The position numbers and the translations under genes were made by a program. A stretch of DNA of 64,000 nt, from assembly GCA_902767135.1 (NCBI GenBank), contig CACXGE010000099.1, positions 1 to 64,000 on the forward strand, read 5' to 3'. Positions 23,846 through 32,665 of this stretch are shown here, one piece after another. The DNA comes from an uncultured Lachnospiraceae bacterium (lineage in GTDB: Bacteria; Bacillota; Clostridia; Lachnospirales; Lachnospiraceae). The notes beneath the pieces are model-generated. The model saw only the letters and a program-made list of their open reading frames with translations, did not search any database and had not been told where the DNA came from. The stretch's first letter is position 1; every line of letters starts with the position of its first letter.

Positions 23846-25888
23846 ATGAAGAAAAGAATAAAGGTAAAGGGACAATTAAATTCCTATATGCAATGGCCCA
23901 TGTATTTGATAGTTTTATTGTTGGCAATGAATGTGGCGATGTATACTCTGGAGATAAAAGCAGGAATATTGATGAGCATATTTGTCTGCATCTATGTAGT
24001 GATTGTTGCTGTTTTATACTATTATAACCGTCAGATCTTAATCAACGAAATGATAAATTTTGCCACTGGTTATGGGCAAATTCAAAGAAGGTTGTTGCAG
24101 GAGTTAGAGATTCCGTATACTCTTTTAGATGAAAACGGAAGAGTAGTATGGATGAATAATGCGTTTCGACAATTAGTTGGGAAGAACAGGGACTATAAAA
24201 AATCTATTACAAATCTATTTTCTGTGATTTCCAAGGATAAATTTCCAGAAGAATCAGAGCCGGTAACGATCCATGTCAGTCTGGAAAACTCAGATTACAG
24301 AGCAGAGCTTCAAAGGATTGCATTGGACCCAATTTCGGAAAATATTACACTGTTAGGTGAGGAGCAGGCAGAGGATTATCTGATTGCCATGTATTTGTTT
24401 GATGAAACGGAATTAAACCGCTATATTCGTGTCAACAGAGAGCAACAGCTAGTGGCAGGGTTGATTTATATTGACAATTATGATGAAGTTATAGAAAACG
24501 TAGAAGATGTGAGAAGTTCTTTGTTGGTTGCACTGATTGACAGAAAGATAAATAAATATATTTCTGGAATAGATGGAATCGTAAAGAAAATGGAAAAGGA
24601 CAAGTATTTTGTCGTAATGAAACAGGTTTGCCTGGAACAATTGGAAGAAAAACGTTTTGAACTGCTGGATGATGTTAAGACAGTAAATATTGGAAATGAA
24701 ATCCCCATTACATTAAGTCTGGGCCTTGGAGTAGGTGGGAACACATATGCCCAAAATTATGAGTACGCTAGAAATGCCATTGATTTGGCTTTGGGTCGAG
24801 GTGGAGACCAGGCAATTGTAAAGAGAAAAGACAAAATCGTCTACTATGGAGGTGAGGCGAAACAGGTAGAGAAAAATACCAGAGTAAAGGCAAGGGTAAA
24901 GGCACAGGCTCTGCGTGAGCTGATAGAGACCAGAGACAAGGTAATTGTTATGGGACATCAGATGGGAGATGTGGATTCTTTTGGCGCTGCGATTGGTATC
25001 TACAGGGCGGCTAAAACCATGAATAAACCCTGCTTTGTGGTAATCAATGAAATTACTACTTCGGTAAGAAAATTAATCGATGGTTTTTTGGATAATCCGG
25101 ATTATGAAGAGGATATGTTTTTGAACAGTGCCCAGGCGAAAGAAATCATTAACTCCAACACACTTTTGGTTGTGGTGGATGTAAACAGACCAAGCTACAC
25201 AGAATGTCCGGAACTGTTATCTATGTGTAGAACCATTGTAGTTCTAGACCACCACAGACAGACTACAGAAGTGATTGAAAATGCAGTTTTGTCTTATGTG
25301 GAGCCATATGCTTCCTCCGCTTGTGAGATGGTTGCGGAGATTTTACAGTACTTTGACGACAATGTAAAGATTAGGACCATGGAAGCGGATTGCATCTATT
25401 CCGGAATTTTGATTGATACGGATAGCTTTGTAAACAAAACCGGAGTGCGAACCTTTGAGGCTGCAGCATATTTGCGAAGAAATGGTGCTGATGTTACCAG
25501 AGTCCGTAAGATTTTCCGTGATGATATGGCAGAGTATAAGGCTAGAGCGGAGATTGTCCGAAATGCAGAGGTTTATCTGGGGGCTTATGCAATCAGTGTT
25601 TTGCCAAAGACAGAATTGGACAGCCCTACGATTGTGGGAGCAAAAGCAGCCAATGAACTGTTAAATATTGTGGGTGTAAGAGCATCCTTTGTTCTGACAG
25701 TTTTTCATGAAAAAGTATATATCAGTGCTCGTTCCATAGATGAAGTGAATGTGCAGATTATAATGGAAAAATTAGGCGGTGGAGGACATCAAACAGTAGC
25801 CGGTGCTCAGATTAATTGTGATTTGAACACGGCGTTAGAGCAGTTAAAGTCTACATTGTTAGAAATGATTGAAAAAGGAGAAATTTAA
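23846..25888 (+). CDS. gdpP: Cyclic-di-AMP phosphodiesterase
   Basis: Membrane enzyme degrading c-di-AMP. 680 residues. Two N-terminal helices (to about 60), a PAS domain (LLDENGRVVWMNNAFRQLVG near 95), a degenerate GGDEF domain (about 180-330), then the DHH domain with GHQMGDVDSFGAA near 365, VVVDVNRP, VLDHHRQT near 467, and DHHA1 with GGGGHQTVAGAQ near 644. All metal-binding residues look intact. The order gdpP-rplI-dnaB is conserved in Firmicutes. The rplI ribosome site lies in its 3' end. The ATG has ATGAGGA upstream. Confidence 0.95.
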   Translation: MKKRIKVKGQLNSYMQWPMYLIVLLLAMNVAMYTLEIKAGILMSIFVCIYVVIVAVLYYYNRQILINEMINFATGYGQIQRRLLQELEIPYTLLDENGRVVWMNNAFRQLVGKNRDYKKSITNLFSVISKDKFPEESEPVTIHVSLENSDYRAELQRIALDPISENITLLGEEQAEDYLIAMYLFDETELNRYIRVNREQQLVAGLIYIDNYDEVIENVEDVRSSLLVALIDRKINKYISGIDGIVKKMEKDKYFVVMKQVCLEQLEEKRFELLDDVKTVNIGNEIPITLSLGLGVGGNTYAQNYEYARNAIDLALGRGGDQAIVKRKDKIVYYGGEAKQVEKNTRVKARVKAQALRELIETRDKVIVMGHQMGDVDSFGAAIGIYRAAKTMNKPCFVVINEITTSVRKLIDGFLDNPDYEEDMFLNSAQAKEIINSNTLLVVVDVNRPSYTECPELLSMCRTIVVLDHHRQTTEVIENAVLSYVEPYASSACEMVAEILQYFDDNVKIRTMEADCIYSGILIDTDSFVNKTGVRTFEAAAYLRRNGADVTRVRKIFRDDMAEYKARAEIVRNAEVYLGAYAISVLPKTELDSPTIVGAKAANELLNIVGVRASFVLTVFHEKVYISARSIDEVNVQIIMEKLGGGGHQTVAGAQINCDLNTALEQLKSTLLEMIEKGEI

Positions 25889-25889
25889 A

Positions 25890-26336
25890 ATGCAGGTAAT
25901 TTTATTAGAAGATGTAAAGAGTCTTGGAAAAAAAGGTGAGATTGTAAAAGTAAATGAAGGTTATGCAAGAAACTTTATCTTGCCAAAAAAATTAGGCGTG
26001 GAAGCTAATTCAAAGAATTTAAATGATTTAAAACTTAAGAAAGCCAACGATGAAAAGGTGGCCAAGGAGCAATATGAAGAAGCCCTAGCCTTAAAGGCTA
26101 AAATTGAAGAGGCACAGGTAAACCTTTCTATTAAGGCTGGAGAAGGGGGAAGAACCTTTGGTTCGGTATCTTCGAAAGAAATCTCTCAGGCGACAAAAGC
26201 TCAGTTATCGTTAGAGTTAGATAAAAAGAAGATTCATTTGGCAGAGCCAATCAAGACGGTTGGCACTCATAATGTGACTGTAAAACTACATCCAAAGGTA
26301 AGTGCAGAGTTGAAAGTAAAAGTAAGTGAGGCATAG
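25890..26336 (+). CDS. rplI: 50S ribosomal protein L9
   Basis: 148-residue L9, binding 23S rRNA at the base of the L1 stalk. The opening MQVILLEDVKSLGKKGEIVK and GYARNFILPKKL are the family signature; a long helix joins the N and C domains, the latter starting at GEGGRTFGSVSSKEI. The start is set by AAAAAGGAGAAAT just upstream, inside the last codons of gdpP. Two bases separate its stop from the dnaB start. Confidence 0.97.
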   Translation: MQVILLEDVKSLGKKGEIVKVNEGYARNFILPKKLGVEANSKNLNDLKLKKANDEKVAKEQYEEALALKAKIEEAQVNLSIKAGEGGRTFGSVSSKEISQATKAQLSLELDKKKIHLAEPIKTVGTHNVTVKLHPKVSAELKVKVSEA

Positions 26337-26338
26337 CA

Positions 26339-27673
26339 TTGGAAGAAAGTGTAATAAAAAGAGTACAACCACATAGTATAGAGGCAGAACAGGCGGTACT
26401 TGGAGCCATGCTTTTGGACCAGGAGGCTATTGTAAAGGCGGCAGAGATTCTAAAGCCCCAGGATTTCTATGCAAGACAGTATGGAGTACTGTTCGAGGCT
26501 ATGATAGAGCTGAATCATGAGGGTAAGCCGGTAGATTTGGTTACACTTCAAAACCGATTGAGAGAAAAGGATGTTCCACCGGAAATCAGCAGTCTGGAAT
26601 TTGTCAAGGACATCGTTGGTATGGTGGACACCTCAGTAAATGTGGAACAGCATGCCAAAATTGTATCAGACAAAGCATTGCTTCGCCAAATTATCAAAAC
26701 CAACGAAGAGATTGCCAATACCTGTTATGCTGGAAAGGAAAGTGTGGATACCATTTTAGAGTCTACAGAAAAACAGGTATTTGACCTGGTACAGTCCCGG
26801 GGAAGCAGTGATTTTGTGCCCATCAATCAAATTGTAATCAATGCATTGGAACGTATTGAGGCATCTGCTAAGACAAAGGGAAATGTCACCGGTCATGCCA
26901 CAGGATTTCTGGATCTGGATTATAAGACTGCGGGTATGCAGCCTTCTGATTTGGTTTTAATCGCAGCCAGACCTTCCATGGGTAAGACTGCCTTTGTTTT
27001 GAATATTGCAGAATATATGGCATTTCATGACCACAAATGCGTTGCCATTTTCAGTTTGGAAATGTCAAAGGAGCAGTTGGTCAACCGATTGTTTTCCTTA
27101 GAGTCAAGAGTGGATGCCCAGCAGTTAAGAACCGGGGATTTAAAGGACAGTGACTGGGAGAAACTGGTGGAAAGTGCTGGTGTCATTGGAAACTCAAAGT
27201 TGATTATCGATGATACAGCCTCCATCTCCATCACAGAAATGCGTTCAAAATGTCGTAAATTTAAGTTAGAACATGGCTTGGATGTGGTAATTATCGACTA
27301 CCTGCAGTTGATGACGGGCAGTGGAAAACGCCAGGAGGGAAGACAACAGGAGGTGTCAGAAATCTCCCGTTCTTTAAAGGCTATGGCAAGGGAGCTGCAG
27401 GTGCCCGTGCTTGCATTATCCCAGCTAAGCCGAGCTGTAGAGCAGAGACCGGATAAAAGACCCATGTTGTCAGATTTACGTGAATCTGGGGCGATTGAGC
27501 AGGATGCGGACGTAGTAATGTTTATCTACCGTGATGATTATTACAATAAGGACTCCGAACGCAAAGGCATTGCTGAGATTATCATTGCAAAACAAAGAAA
27601 TGGTCCCATTGGTACGGTAGATTTGGTGTGGCTGCCGGAATATACCAAATTTGCAAACTATAAAAGAAATTAA
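26339..27673 (+). CDS. dnaB: Replicative DNA helicase
   Basis: Hexameric fork helicase, 444 residues. N-terminal collar domain (PHSIEAEQAVLGAMLLD), linker, then RecA-like motor with Walker A ARPSMGKTAF near residue 210, Walker B VVIIDYLQLM near 318 and arginine-finger region LRESGAIEQDADVV. It starts with TTG two bases after rplI; the site (AAGTGAGG) is weak, so coupling to rplI translation is likely. The dnaD and dnaC genes at 49.5-51.6 kb would load it. Confidence 0.96.
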   Translation: MEESVIKRVQPHSIEAEQAVLGAMLLDQEAIVKAAEILKPQDFYARQYGVLFEAMIELNHEGKPVDLVTLQNRLREKDVPPEISSLEFVKDIVGMVDTSVNVEQHAKIVSDKALLRQIIKTNEEIANTCYAGKESVDTILESTEKQVFDLVQSRGSSDFVPINQIVINALERIEASAKTKGNVTGHATGFLDLDYKTAGMQPSDLVLIAARPSMGKTAFVLNIAEYMAFHDHKCVAIFSLEMSKEQLVNRLFSLESRVDAQQLRTGDLKDSDWEKLVESAGVIGNSKLIIDDTASISITEMRSKCRKFKLEHGLDVVIIDYLQLMTGSGKRQEGRQQEVSEISRSLKAMARELQVPVLALSQLSRAVEQRPDKRPMLSDLRESGAIEQDADVVMFIYRDDYYNKDSERKGIAEIIIAKQRNGPIGTVDLVWLPEYTKFANYKRN

Positions 27674-27678
27674 TATAA

Positions 27679-27717
27679 AAAAAGATACTTTTCTTCAGCA
27701 AAAAGTATCTTTTTTTG
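27679..27717 (+). terminator. Terminator after dnaB
   Basis: AAAGATACTTTT and AAAAGTATCTTT, loop of about eight, then a T run. It ends the gdpP-rplI-dnaB operon. Confidence 0.9.
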
Positions 27718-27889
27718 CGTTTTTTTTAATGCATAATTTTATGATAGCGAACTTTAAAGAAAAAAATTCTAGCCAGCCGACATACTTCTTAGGTTTTCGC
27801 ATAAAAAAGATGGTATCATCTTAAAAGATGGTAATACCAGCTTGTAATTGAAAAGAGAATTGAAAAACGAAAGGCGTAGGTGAAGTGTT

Positions 27890-28594
27890 ATGCAGGAAAT
27901 GAGGTATATGATTTCGGATACTGCGAAGAAGATTGATGTGGAGGCACATGTATTGCGGTATTGGGAGGAGGAATTATCCTTGCATATTGCAAGAAATGAG
28001 ATGGGACATCGATACTATACTGCAAAAGATATTCTTATATTTAAAAATATTAAGAAATTAAAAGAACAGGGATTTGCTTTAAAGACCATTAAGATGGTAT
28101 TGCCGGAAATTGAAAAAGAGGATTTAGAGGACATTATCCGGAGAAAAGATGAGTTGAATATGCAGGCGGAACAGCTGGGAGCTACGGGCACCCACAATAT
28201 TGTTCCTTTCGAGAGTACAAATGTGGGAATGCCAGTGGAACAAAACAATCTGGATACCGTAAATAGCCAGGAGGAGAAAATGCGACAATTCCAGGTAATC
28301 CTGGGAAATATCGTAGCACAGGCCATACATAGCCAGCAGGAGGGCTTAAGTAAGGATATCAGTGATAAGGTTACCAAGAATGTCAGTGAGAAGGTCTTGA
28401 AGGAAATAAACAGTATCTCGAAAGAGGAACAGGAGAGGAACGAAGAACATTTTAGAAAAATAGACGAATCCATAAGAAGAATTTGTGATGAAAACAGGAA
28501 AGAAGCAGAAGAACGGAAACAACAAAAAGTGAAAAAAAAGGGATTGTTTTCAAGGAAAGAAAATCCAAAACAGAAACAAAAATTATATACATAA
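27890..28594 (+). CDS. MerR-type helix-turn-helix protein with coiled-coil tail
   Basis: 234 residues. The N-terminal part (about 5-75) is a MerR winged helix: ISDTAKKIDVEAHVLRYWEE, then GHRYYTAKDILIFKNIKKLK. The rest is not an effector domain but charged helices ending in a Lys-rich tail (KQQKVKKKGLFSRKENPKQK). That plan resembles RacA-like chromosome-binding proteins as much as classical MerR regulators, so it could organise DNA rather than sense a ligand; this is inference. AGGTGA precedes the ATG. Confidence 0.75.
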   Translation: MQEMRYMISDTAKKIDVEAHVLRYWEEELSLHIARNEMGHRYYTAKDILIFKNIKKLKEQGFALKTIKMVLPEIEKEDLEDIIRRKDELNMQAEQLGATGTHNIVPFESTNVGMPVEQNNLDTVNSQEEKMRQFQVILGNIVAQAIHSQQEGLSKDISDKVTKNVSEKVLKEINSISKEEQERNEEHFRKIDESIRRICDENRKEAEERKQQKVKKKGLFSRKENPKQKQKLYT

Positions 28595-28632
28595 AAAAGA
28601 GGATGGAGCATTCAATGCATCCATCCTCTTAT
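28594..28632. terminator. Bidirectional terminator between the MerR-like and ferredoxin genes
   Basis: AAGAGGATGGA and TCCATCCTCTT form an 11-bp stem; the inner GCA/TGC can extend it. It overlaps the MerR-like stop codon and lies 36 bases downstream of the ferredoxin stop. Confidence 0.85.
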
Positions 28633-28667
28633 AACTTCTTGCTTTATAAGAAATTTTGTTCTGAAAA

Positions 28668-28838
28668 TTAGCCTTCTGAGATAGCTCCAGCTGGACATGT
28701 TCCAGCACAAGCACCGCAGCTGATGCATGTATCAGCATCAATTTCGAACTTTCCATCTCCTTCTGAGATAGCTCCTACTGGACAAGCACCAGCACAAGCA
28801 CCACAAGAAACACAAGCGTCTCCAATTACGAATGCCAT
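28668..28838 (-). CDS. 2[4Fe-4S] ferredoxin
   Basis: A 56-residue clostridial ferredoxin. Two CxxCxxCxxxCP clusters are visible: CVSCGACAGACP near residue 9 and CISCGACAGTCP near 39, in an internal duplication (GAISEG closes both halves). It carries electrons at low potential for pyruvate oxidation, hydrogenase or radical-SAM enzymes. Strong AAGGAGG lies eight bases before the ATG. It lies 108 bases downstream of pflA on the same strand; the flavodoxin or ferredoxin that reduces PFL activase could be this protein (inference). Confidence 0.95.
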   Translation of the reverse strand: MAFVIGDACVSCGACAGACPVGAISEGDGKFEIDADTCISCGACAGTCPAGAISEG

Positions 28839-28946
28839 AATATTATCCTCCTTGTAAAATATAAAATGTGTGTAATGCCCTTAAGGCTAAGTTTATTTTA
28901 ATATAAATCACTTAATTATACAAGTGAATTACAAGAAATTTTTGTT

Positions 28947-29708
28947 TTATTTATTTCCATTTATGGCATTTCTTTTTGCCTTGATACCCTCTAGAATATG
29001 TTTTTTTAATTCCAAAGCAGTATTTTTATCCATGGCAGGAACATCTTTAAGTGGATATTCCATATTTAGTTTTTCATACTTGGGTTTTCCCATAGTATGA
29101 TAAGGAAGCACGTCTAAGGCTTTCAAGTTTGACAGGCCTCCGATAAAGTAACCTAAGTTATACAGGTCTGTAGGGTCATCCGTGATTCCTGGAACCACCA
29201 CATGGCGTATCCAGAGGGGTACTTCTTTTGCTGCCGTATATTCTGCAAACTTTAAAATCTGTTCATTGGGCTGGGAACACAGTTTCTGGTGTTTTTCCGG
29301 GTCAATGTGCTTGATATCCAACATAATCAGGTCTGTGACCTCCATGAGCTTATCCAGCTTTTCGATGTAAGCGGTATTAGCTTCGTTATAGGCAATCCCA
29401 GAGGTGTCTAAACAGGTGTGGACACCTTTTTCCTTTAATTTGGTAAATAGTTCTGTGACAAAATCAACCTGCATCAGTGGTTCTCCACCAGTGACTGTGA
29501 CACCGCCATTGGTATAAAACATTTTGTTTCTTTCATATGCATCAATAATCTCGTCAGTATCCATTTGATTTCCTGTATTCATTTCCCAGGTGTCTGGATT
29601 ATGGCAGTAGAGGCAGCGCATGGGACAACCCTGAACAAAGACCACAAAGCGGGTTCCAGGACCGTCTACAGTGCCAAAACTTTCGGTAGAGTGTACATAT
29701 CCTTTCAT
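28947..29708 (-). CDS. pflA: Pyruvate formate-lyase activating enzyme
   Basis: Radical-SAM enzyme that abstracts hydrogen from the glycine of PFL. 253 residues. The cluster-binding CX3CX2C is at Cys28, Cys32, Cys35 (GCPMRCLYCHNPDTW), and VTGGEPLMQ binds the S-adenosylmethionine. It follows the small glycyl-radical gene by 90 bases, with a terminator between, and has its own ribosome site GAAAGGAGAA. Here its substrate is probably the separate small glycyl-radical protein at 29799-30041 in complex with the core. Confidence 0.96.
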   Translation of the reverse strand: MKGYVHSTESFGTVDGPGTRFVVFVQGCPMRCLYCHNPDTWEMNTGNQMDTDEIIDAYERNKMFYTNGGVTVTGGEPLMQVDFVTELFTKLKEKGVHTCLDTSGIAYNEANTAYIEKLDKLMEVTDLIMLDIKHIDPEKHQKLCSQPNEQILKFAEYTAAKEVPLWIRHVVVPGITDDPTDLYNLGYFIGGLSNLKALDVLPYHTMGKPKYEKLNMEYPLKDVPAMDKNTALELKKHILEGIKAKRNAINGNK

Positions 29709-29746
29709 AAGGTTCTCCTTTCATATTTGGTTTATATTGTGTAAAA

Positions 29747-29779
29747 AAGGGGCCCCCATTGCTGAGGCCCCTTAGAAAA
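29747..29779 (-). terminator. Terminator between the glycyl-radical gene and pflA
   Basis: AAGGGGCC and GGCCCCTT, 11-base loop, followed on the minus strand by TTTTTT. Strong, so pflA is either separately promoted or expressed by partial readthrough at a lower level than PFL. Confidence 0.85.
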
Positions 29780-29798
29780 ATCATATATGCGATAGCAA

Positions 29799-30041
29799 TT
29801 ACATGCTTTCGTGGAATGTACGTGAGATAACGTCAGCCTGCTGTTCTGGAGTTAACTTAACAAAGTTTACAGCATAGCCAGAAACACGGATTGTCAACTG
29901 TGGATAGTTTTCAGGATGAGCCTGAGCATCCTTAAGGACATCTCTGTTCAGTACATTTACATTCAAATGATGTCCACCCTTTGTAGCATATCCGTCTAAT
30001 AATGATACTAAGTTATCTACCTGTGCCTGATTTTCAGCCAT
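29799..30041 (-). CDS. grcA: Autonomous glycyl-radical subunit of pyruvate formate-lyase
   Basis: 80 residues matching the C-terminal segment of PFL and the E. coli repair protein GrcA/YfiD. It carries [19 protein letters not shown], then [18 protein letters not shown] with the radical Gly55, and ends RTFHESM like PFL. In E. coli GrcA is a spare that replaces a damaged PFL end; here the main PFL gene lacks this end completely, so this protein must supply the radical itself. It lies third in the pfl run. AAAGGAGGATATT precedes the ATG. Confidence 0.93.
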   Translation of the reverse strand: MAENQAQVDNLVSLLDGYATKGGHHLNVNVLNRDVLKDAQAHPENYPQLTIRVSGYAVNFVKLTPEQQADVISRTFHESM

Positions 30042-30070
30042 TGTAATATCCTCCTTTAAAATAATCTGAT

Positions 30071-30274
30071 TTAATCTTCCAATTGATCGTCAATGCCTTC
30101 GTGGAGGGTAGGAACCTGGCAAGCCAGGTTCCCCTTTGCACAATCGATACAACCGAGAGTTTCAACACTCCGTTCCGTCGAATCGCCATTGACTTCAACG
30201 TTAAGGTGTCCTACACCTTTCTGAGTTGAGCCATCCAAGAAGGCTACAATATCGTCGATTCTTTTATCGTTCAT
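30071..30274 (-). CDS. Small PFL-derived protein without glycyl radical
   Basis: 67 residues between the PFL core and the glycyl-radical gene. Its first 30 residues ([20 protein letters not shown], then LNVEV) match the start of the neighbour ([20 protein letters not shown]), i.e. the PFL linker strand. Instead of RVSGYAV it continues with a Cys-containing tail, [14 protein letters not shown], and ends acidic. So it is a paralogue that kept the docking part and lost the radical part. The gene contains a perfect 9-bp hairpin at 30111-30132. AGGTGTG precedes the ATG. Role unknown: spacer, competitor or sensor. Confidence 0.75.
   Translation of the reverse strand: MNDKRIDDIVAFLDGSTQKGVGHLNVEVNGDSTERSVETLGCIDCAKGNLACQVPTLHEGIDDQLED
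30111..30132 (-). promoter_or_regulatory. Hairpin inside the small pfl paralogue
   Basis: GGAACCTGG, loop CAAG, CCAGGTTCC: a perfect 9-bp GC-rich stem within the coding sequence of the 67-residue frame. No T run follows. It could stabilise or stop part of the transcript and set the ratio of PFL core to radical subunit; this is inference. Confidence 0.45.
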
Positions 30275-30292
30275 TTAAATCACACCTATTGA

Positions 30293-32335
30293 TTAGTTGT
30301 TTCCTAAATCGATTTCGATATCACCAGCGAATACCTGATCTTCTTTTCCAAGTGCTCCAGGAATGATAGTAAAGGTATTTGAGATACCATCCTGTGCTTC
30401 CATGAATGGAAGTTTAGAAACGGAAGAAAGAGAAGCTACTGCACCATGAGTATCACGTCCGTGAAGTGGGTTAGCACCTGGAGCGAATGGCTGTCCTTTC
30501 TTTCTACCATCTGGTGTGTTACCTGTTGCCTTACCATAAGTAACGTTTGAAGTAATTGTTAATACAGAACATGTTGGGAAACTGTCTCTGTATGTATACT
30601 GCTGTCTTAAGAATCCCATGAATGTACGAAGAACCATCTGAGCAAGTTCATCTACGCGGTCATCATCATTACCATATTTAGGGAAGTCACCTTCTACATT
30701 GTAATCTACAACGATACCGTCTTCATCTCTGACAGCTGTAACCTTTGCGTACTTGATTGCTGATAAGGAGTCAGCTACTACAGAAAGACCAGCGATACCT
30801 GTTGCGAAGTAACGACGTACATGAGCATCATGTAAAGACATCTGTAATCTTTCGTAGCAGTACTTGTCATGCATATAGTGGATAATGTTCAATGACTGTG
30901 CATATACACCTGTTAACCACTTCATCATGTCTTTGTATTTAGACCATACATCGTCAAAGTCTAATACATCACCTTCTAATGGACGATACTTAGGTCCAAC
31001 CTGTTTCTTGGAAACTTCGTCTACACCACCATTGATAGCGTATAATAAACATTTCGCAAGGTTTGCTCTAGCTCCGAAGAACTGCATTTCCTTACCAACT
31101 CTCATGGAAGATACACAACAAGCGATAGCGTAATCATCACCATGTGTTACTCTCATCAAGTCATCGTTTTCGTACTGAATAGAAGAAGAGATGATTGACA
31201 TCTTAGCACAGTATTTCTTCCATGCAAGTGGTAATCTTGTAGACCAAAGTACTGTTAAGTTTGGTTCAGGAGCTGCACCTAAGTTCTCTAATGTGTGTAA
31301 GTAACGGAAGGACATCTTTGTTACCAATGGACGACCATCAATACCAACACCACCAAGAGATTCTGTTACCCATACTGGATCACCAGCGAAAATGCTGTTG
31401 TATTCTGGTGTACGAGCAAACTTAACGCAACGTAACTTCATGATGAAGTGGTCTACGAATTCCTGAATCTGATCTTCTGTAAATGTTCCGTTCTTTAAGT
31501 CTCTCTGAGCGTAGATATCTAAGAATGTAGATGTACGTCCAAGGGACATAGCTGCACCGTTCTGTTCCTTAACTGCTGCTAAGTATCCGAAGTATACTGC
31601 CTGGATAGCTTCCTGTACGTTTGTAGCAGGCTTAGTAATATCGCATCCGTAAATTTCAGCTAATTTAGCAAGTTCTTTTAAAGCCTTAATCTGTTCAGAG
31701 TACTCTTCACGGTCACGAATTACTTCTGGAGTCATGATTTCTGGAGTTCCGGCTTTCTGAGCTTCCTTATCTTCGATAAGACGATCAATACCATATAAAG
31801 CTACACGACGATAGTCACCGATGATACGTCCACGTCCGTAAGCATCTGGGAGACCTGTGATTACATGGCTTGAACGACAAGCTCTCATTTCTGGTGTGTA
31901 AGCATCAAATACACCAGCATTGTGTGTCTTTCTGTGTGTTGTGAAGAATTCAACTACTTCTGGATCTACTTCGTATCCGTTATCTTCACAAGCTTTCATT
32001 GCCATACGGATACCACCGTAAGGCTGCATAGAACGCTTAAAAGGCTTATCTGTCTGGAAACCAACGATAGTTTCTTTTGACTTGTCTAAGTATCCAGCTC
32101 CATGGGAAGTAATAGTAGATACAACCTTTGTATCCATGTCAAGAACGCCGCCTGCTTCACGTTCCTTCTTTGTTAAATCCATTACCTGTGCCCATAAGTC
32201 TTTTGTGTTCTGTGTAGGCCCTGCTAAGAATGATTCATCTCCTTCATAAACATCATAGTTCTTCTGGATGAAATCTCTTACATTAACTTCTTTTTCCCAA
32301 AGTCCGCCTACAAAATCTTTCCATTCTGGTCTCAT
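30293..32335 (-). CDS. pflB: Pyruvate formate-lyase core, lacking the glycyl-radical segment
   Basis: Converts pyruvate and CoA to acetyl-CoA and formate. 680 residues, about 80 fewer than E. coli PFL (760). The catalytic Cys pair is intact (IACCVSSM, Cys406 and Cys407), as are the [10 protein letters not shown]-type and [18 protein letters not shown] blocks. It ends [21 protein letters not shown] just before the linker and RVSGYAV segment that carries the radical glycine in ordinary PFL. That segment is supplied by the separate gene at 29799. The enzyme is thus naturally split. AGGAGG-like AATAGGAGGAAT precedes the ATG. Confidence 0.93.
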   Translation of the reverse strand: MRPEWKDFVGGLWEKEVNVRDFIQKNYDVYEGDESFLAGPTQNTKDLWAQVMDLTKKEREAGGVLDMDTKVVSTITSHGAGYLDKSKETIVGFQTDKPFKRSMQPYGGIRMAMKACEDNGYEVDPEVVEFFTTHRKTHNAGVFDAYTPEMRACRSSHVITGLPDAYGRGRIIGDYRRVALYGIDRLIEDKEAQKAGTPEIMTPEVIRDREEYSEQIKALKELAKLAEIYGCDITKPATNVQEAIQAVYFGYLAAVKEQNGAAMSLGRTSTFLDIYAQRDLKNGTFTEDQIQEFVDHFIMKLRCVKFARTPEYNSIFAGDPVWVTESLGGVGIDGRPLVTKMSFRYLHTLENLGAAPEPNLTVLWSTRLPLAWKKYCAKMSIISSSIQYENDDLMRVTHGDDYAIACCVSSMRVGKEMQFFGARANLAKCLLYAINGGVDEVSKKQVGPKYRPLEGDVLDFDDVWSKYKDMMKWLTGVYAQSLNIIHYMHDKYCYERLQMSLHDAHVRRYFATGIAGLSVVADSLSAIKYAKVTAVRDEDGIVVDYNVEGDFPKYGNDDDRVDELAQMVLRTFMGFLRQQYTYRDSFPTCSVLTITSNVTYGKATGNTPDGRKKGQPFAPGANPLHGRDTHGAVASLSSVSKLPFMEAQDGISNTFTIIPGALGKEDQVFAGDIEIDLGNN

Positions 32336-32665
32336 TTTTGTACATTCCTCCTATTATAAATATAAAAATATGGTTAAGTAAAACAATCGTGGAATTGTCT
32401 TACCTGGTTCCTATGCTTACATTATAAGATAATCATTTTCTAACGTCAAGAACAGAAGTACACAAGAAATGTACTTTTTTGTATACAAAATACAAAACAC
32501 CCGCTTTCCAGAAACATAGTAAATTCCTTGTGAATCTGGTATGGATGTTTTGTAAATATTATGTGACTATTTGGTGTAGTTAAAGGAACAGTTCAGGCAG
32601 GGCTGTGCATTTACTGCGCTGACTGTCTGAACTGTTACTAGATAAATGAATCAAGGAATGGGAGC
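32336..32665. other. Intergenic region between pflB and the pseudouridine synthase gene
   Basis: 330 bases holding the presumed pflB promoter (A/T-rich, minus strand, about 32380-32460) and the 54-bp mobile element at 32585-32638. No further gene seen. Confidence 0.6.
32577..32646. mobile_element. 54-bp GTAAC-type element with 8-bp flanking repeat
   Basis: Element at 32585-32638: GGAACAGTTCAGGCAG at one end (T to G at base 2) and CTGTCTGAACTGTTAC at the other. The centre, GTGCATTTACTGCGCTGA, matches the 5' third of the 135-bp elements. Flanks TAGTTAAA and TAGATAAA match at seven of eight. It appears to be an intermediate-length member of the family. Confidence 0.78.
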
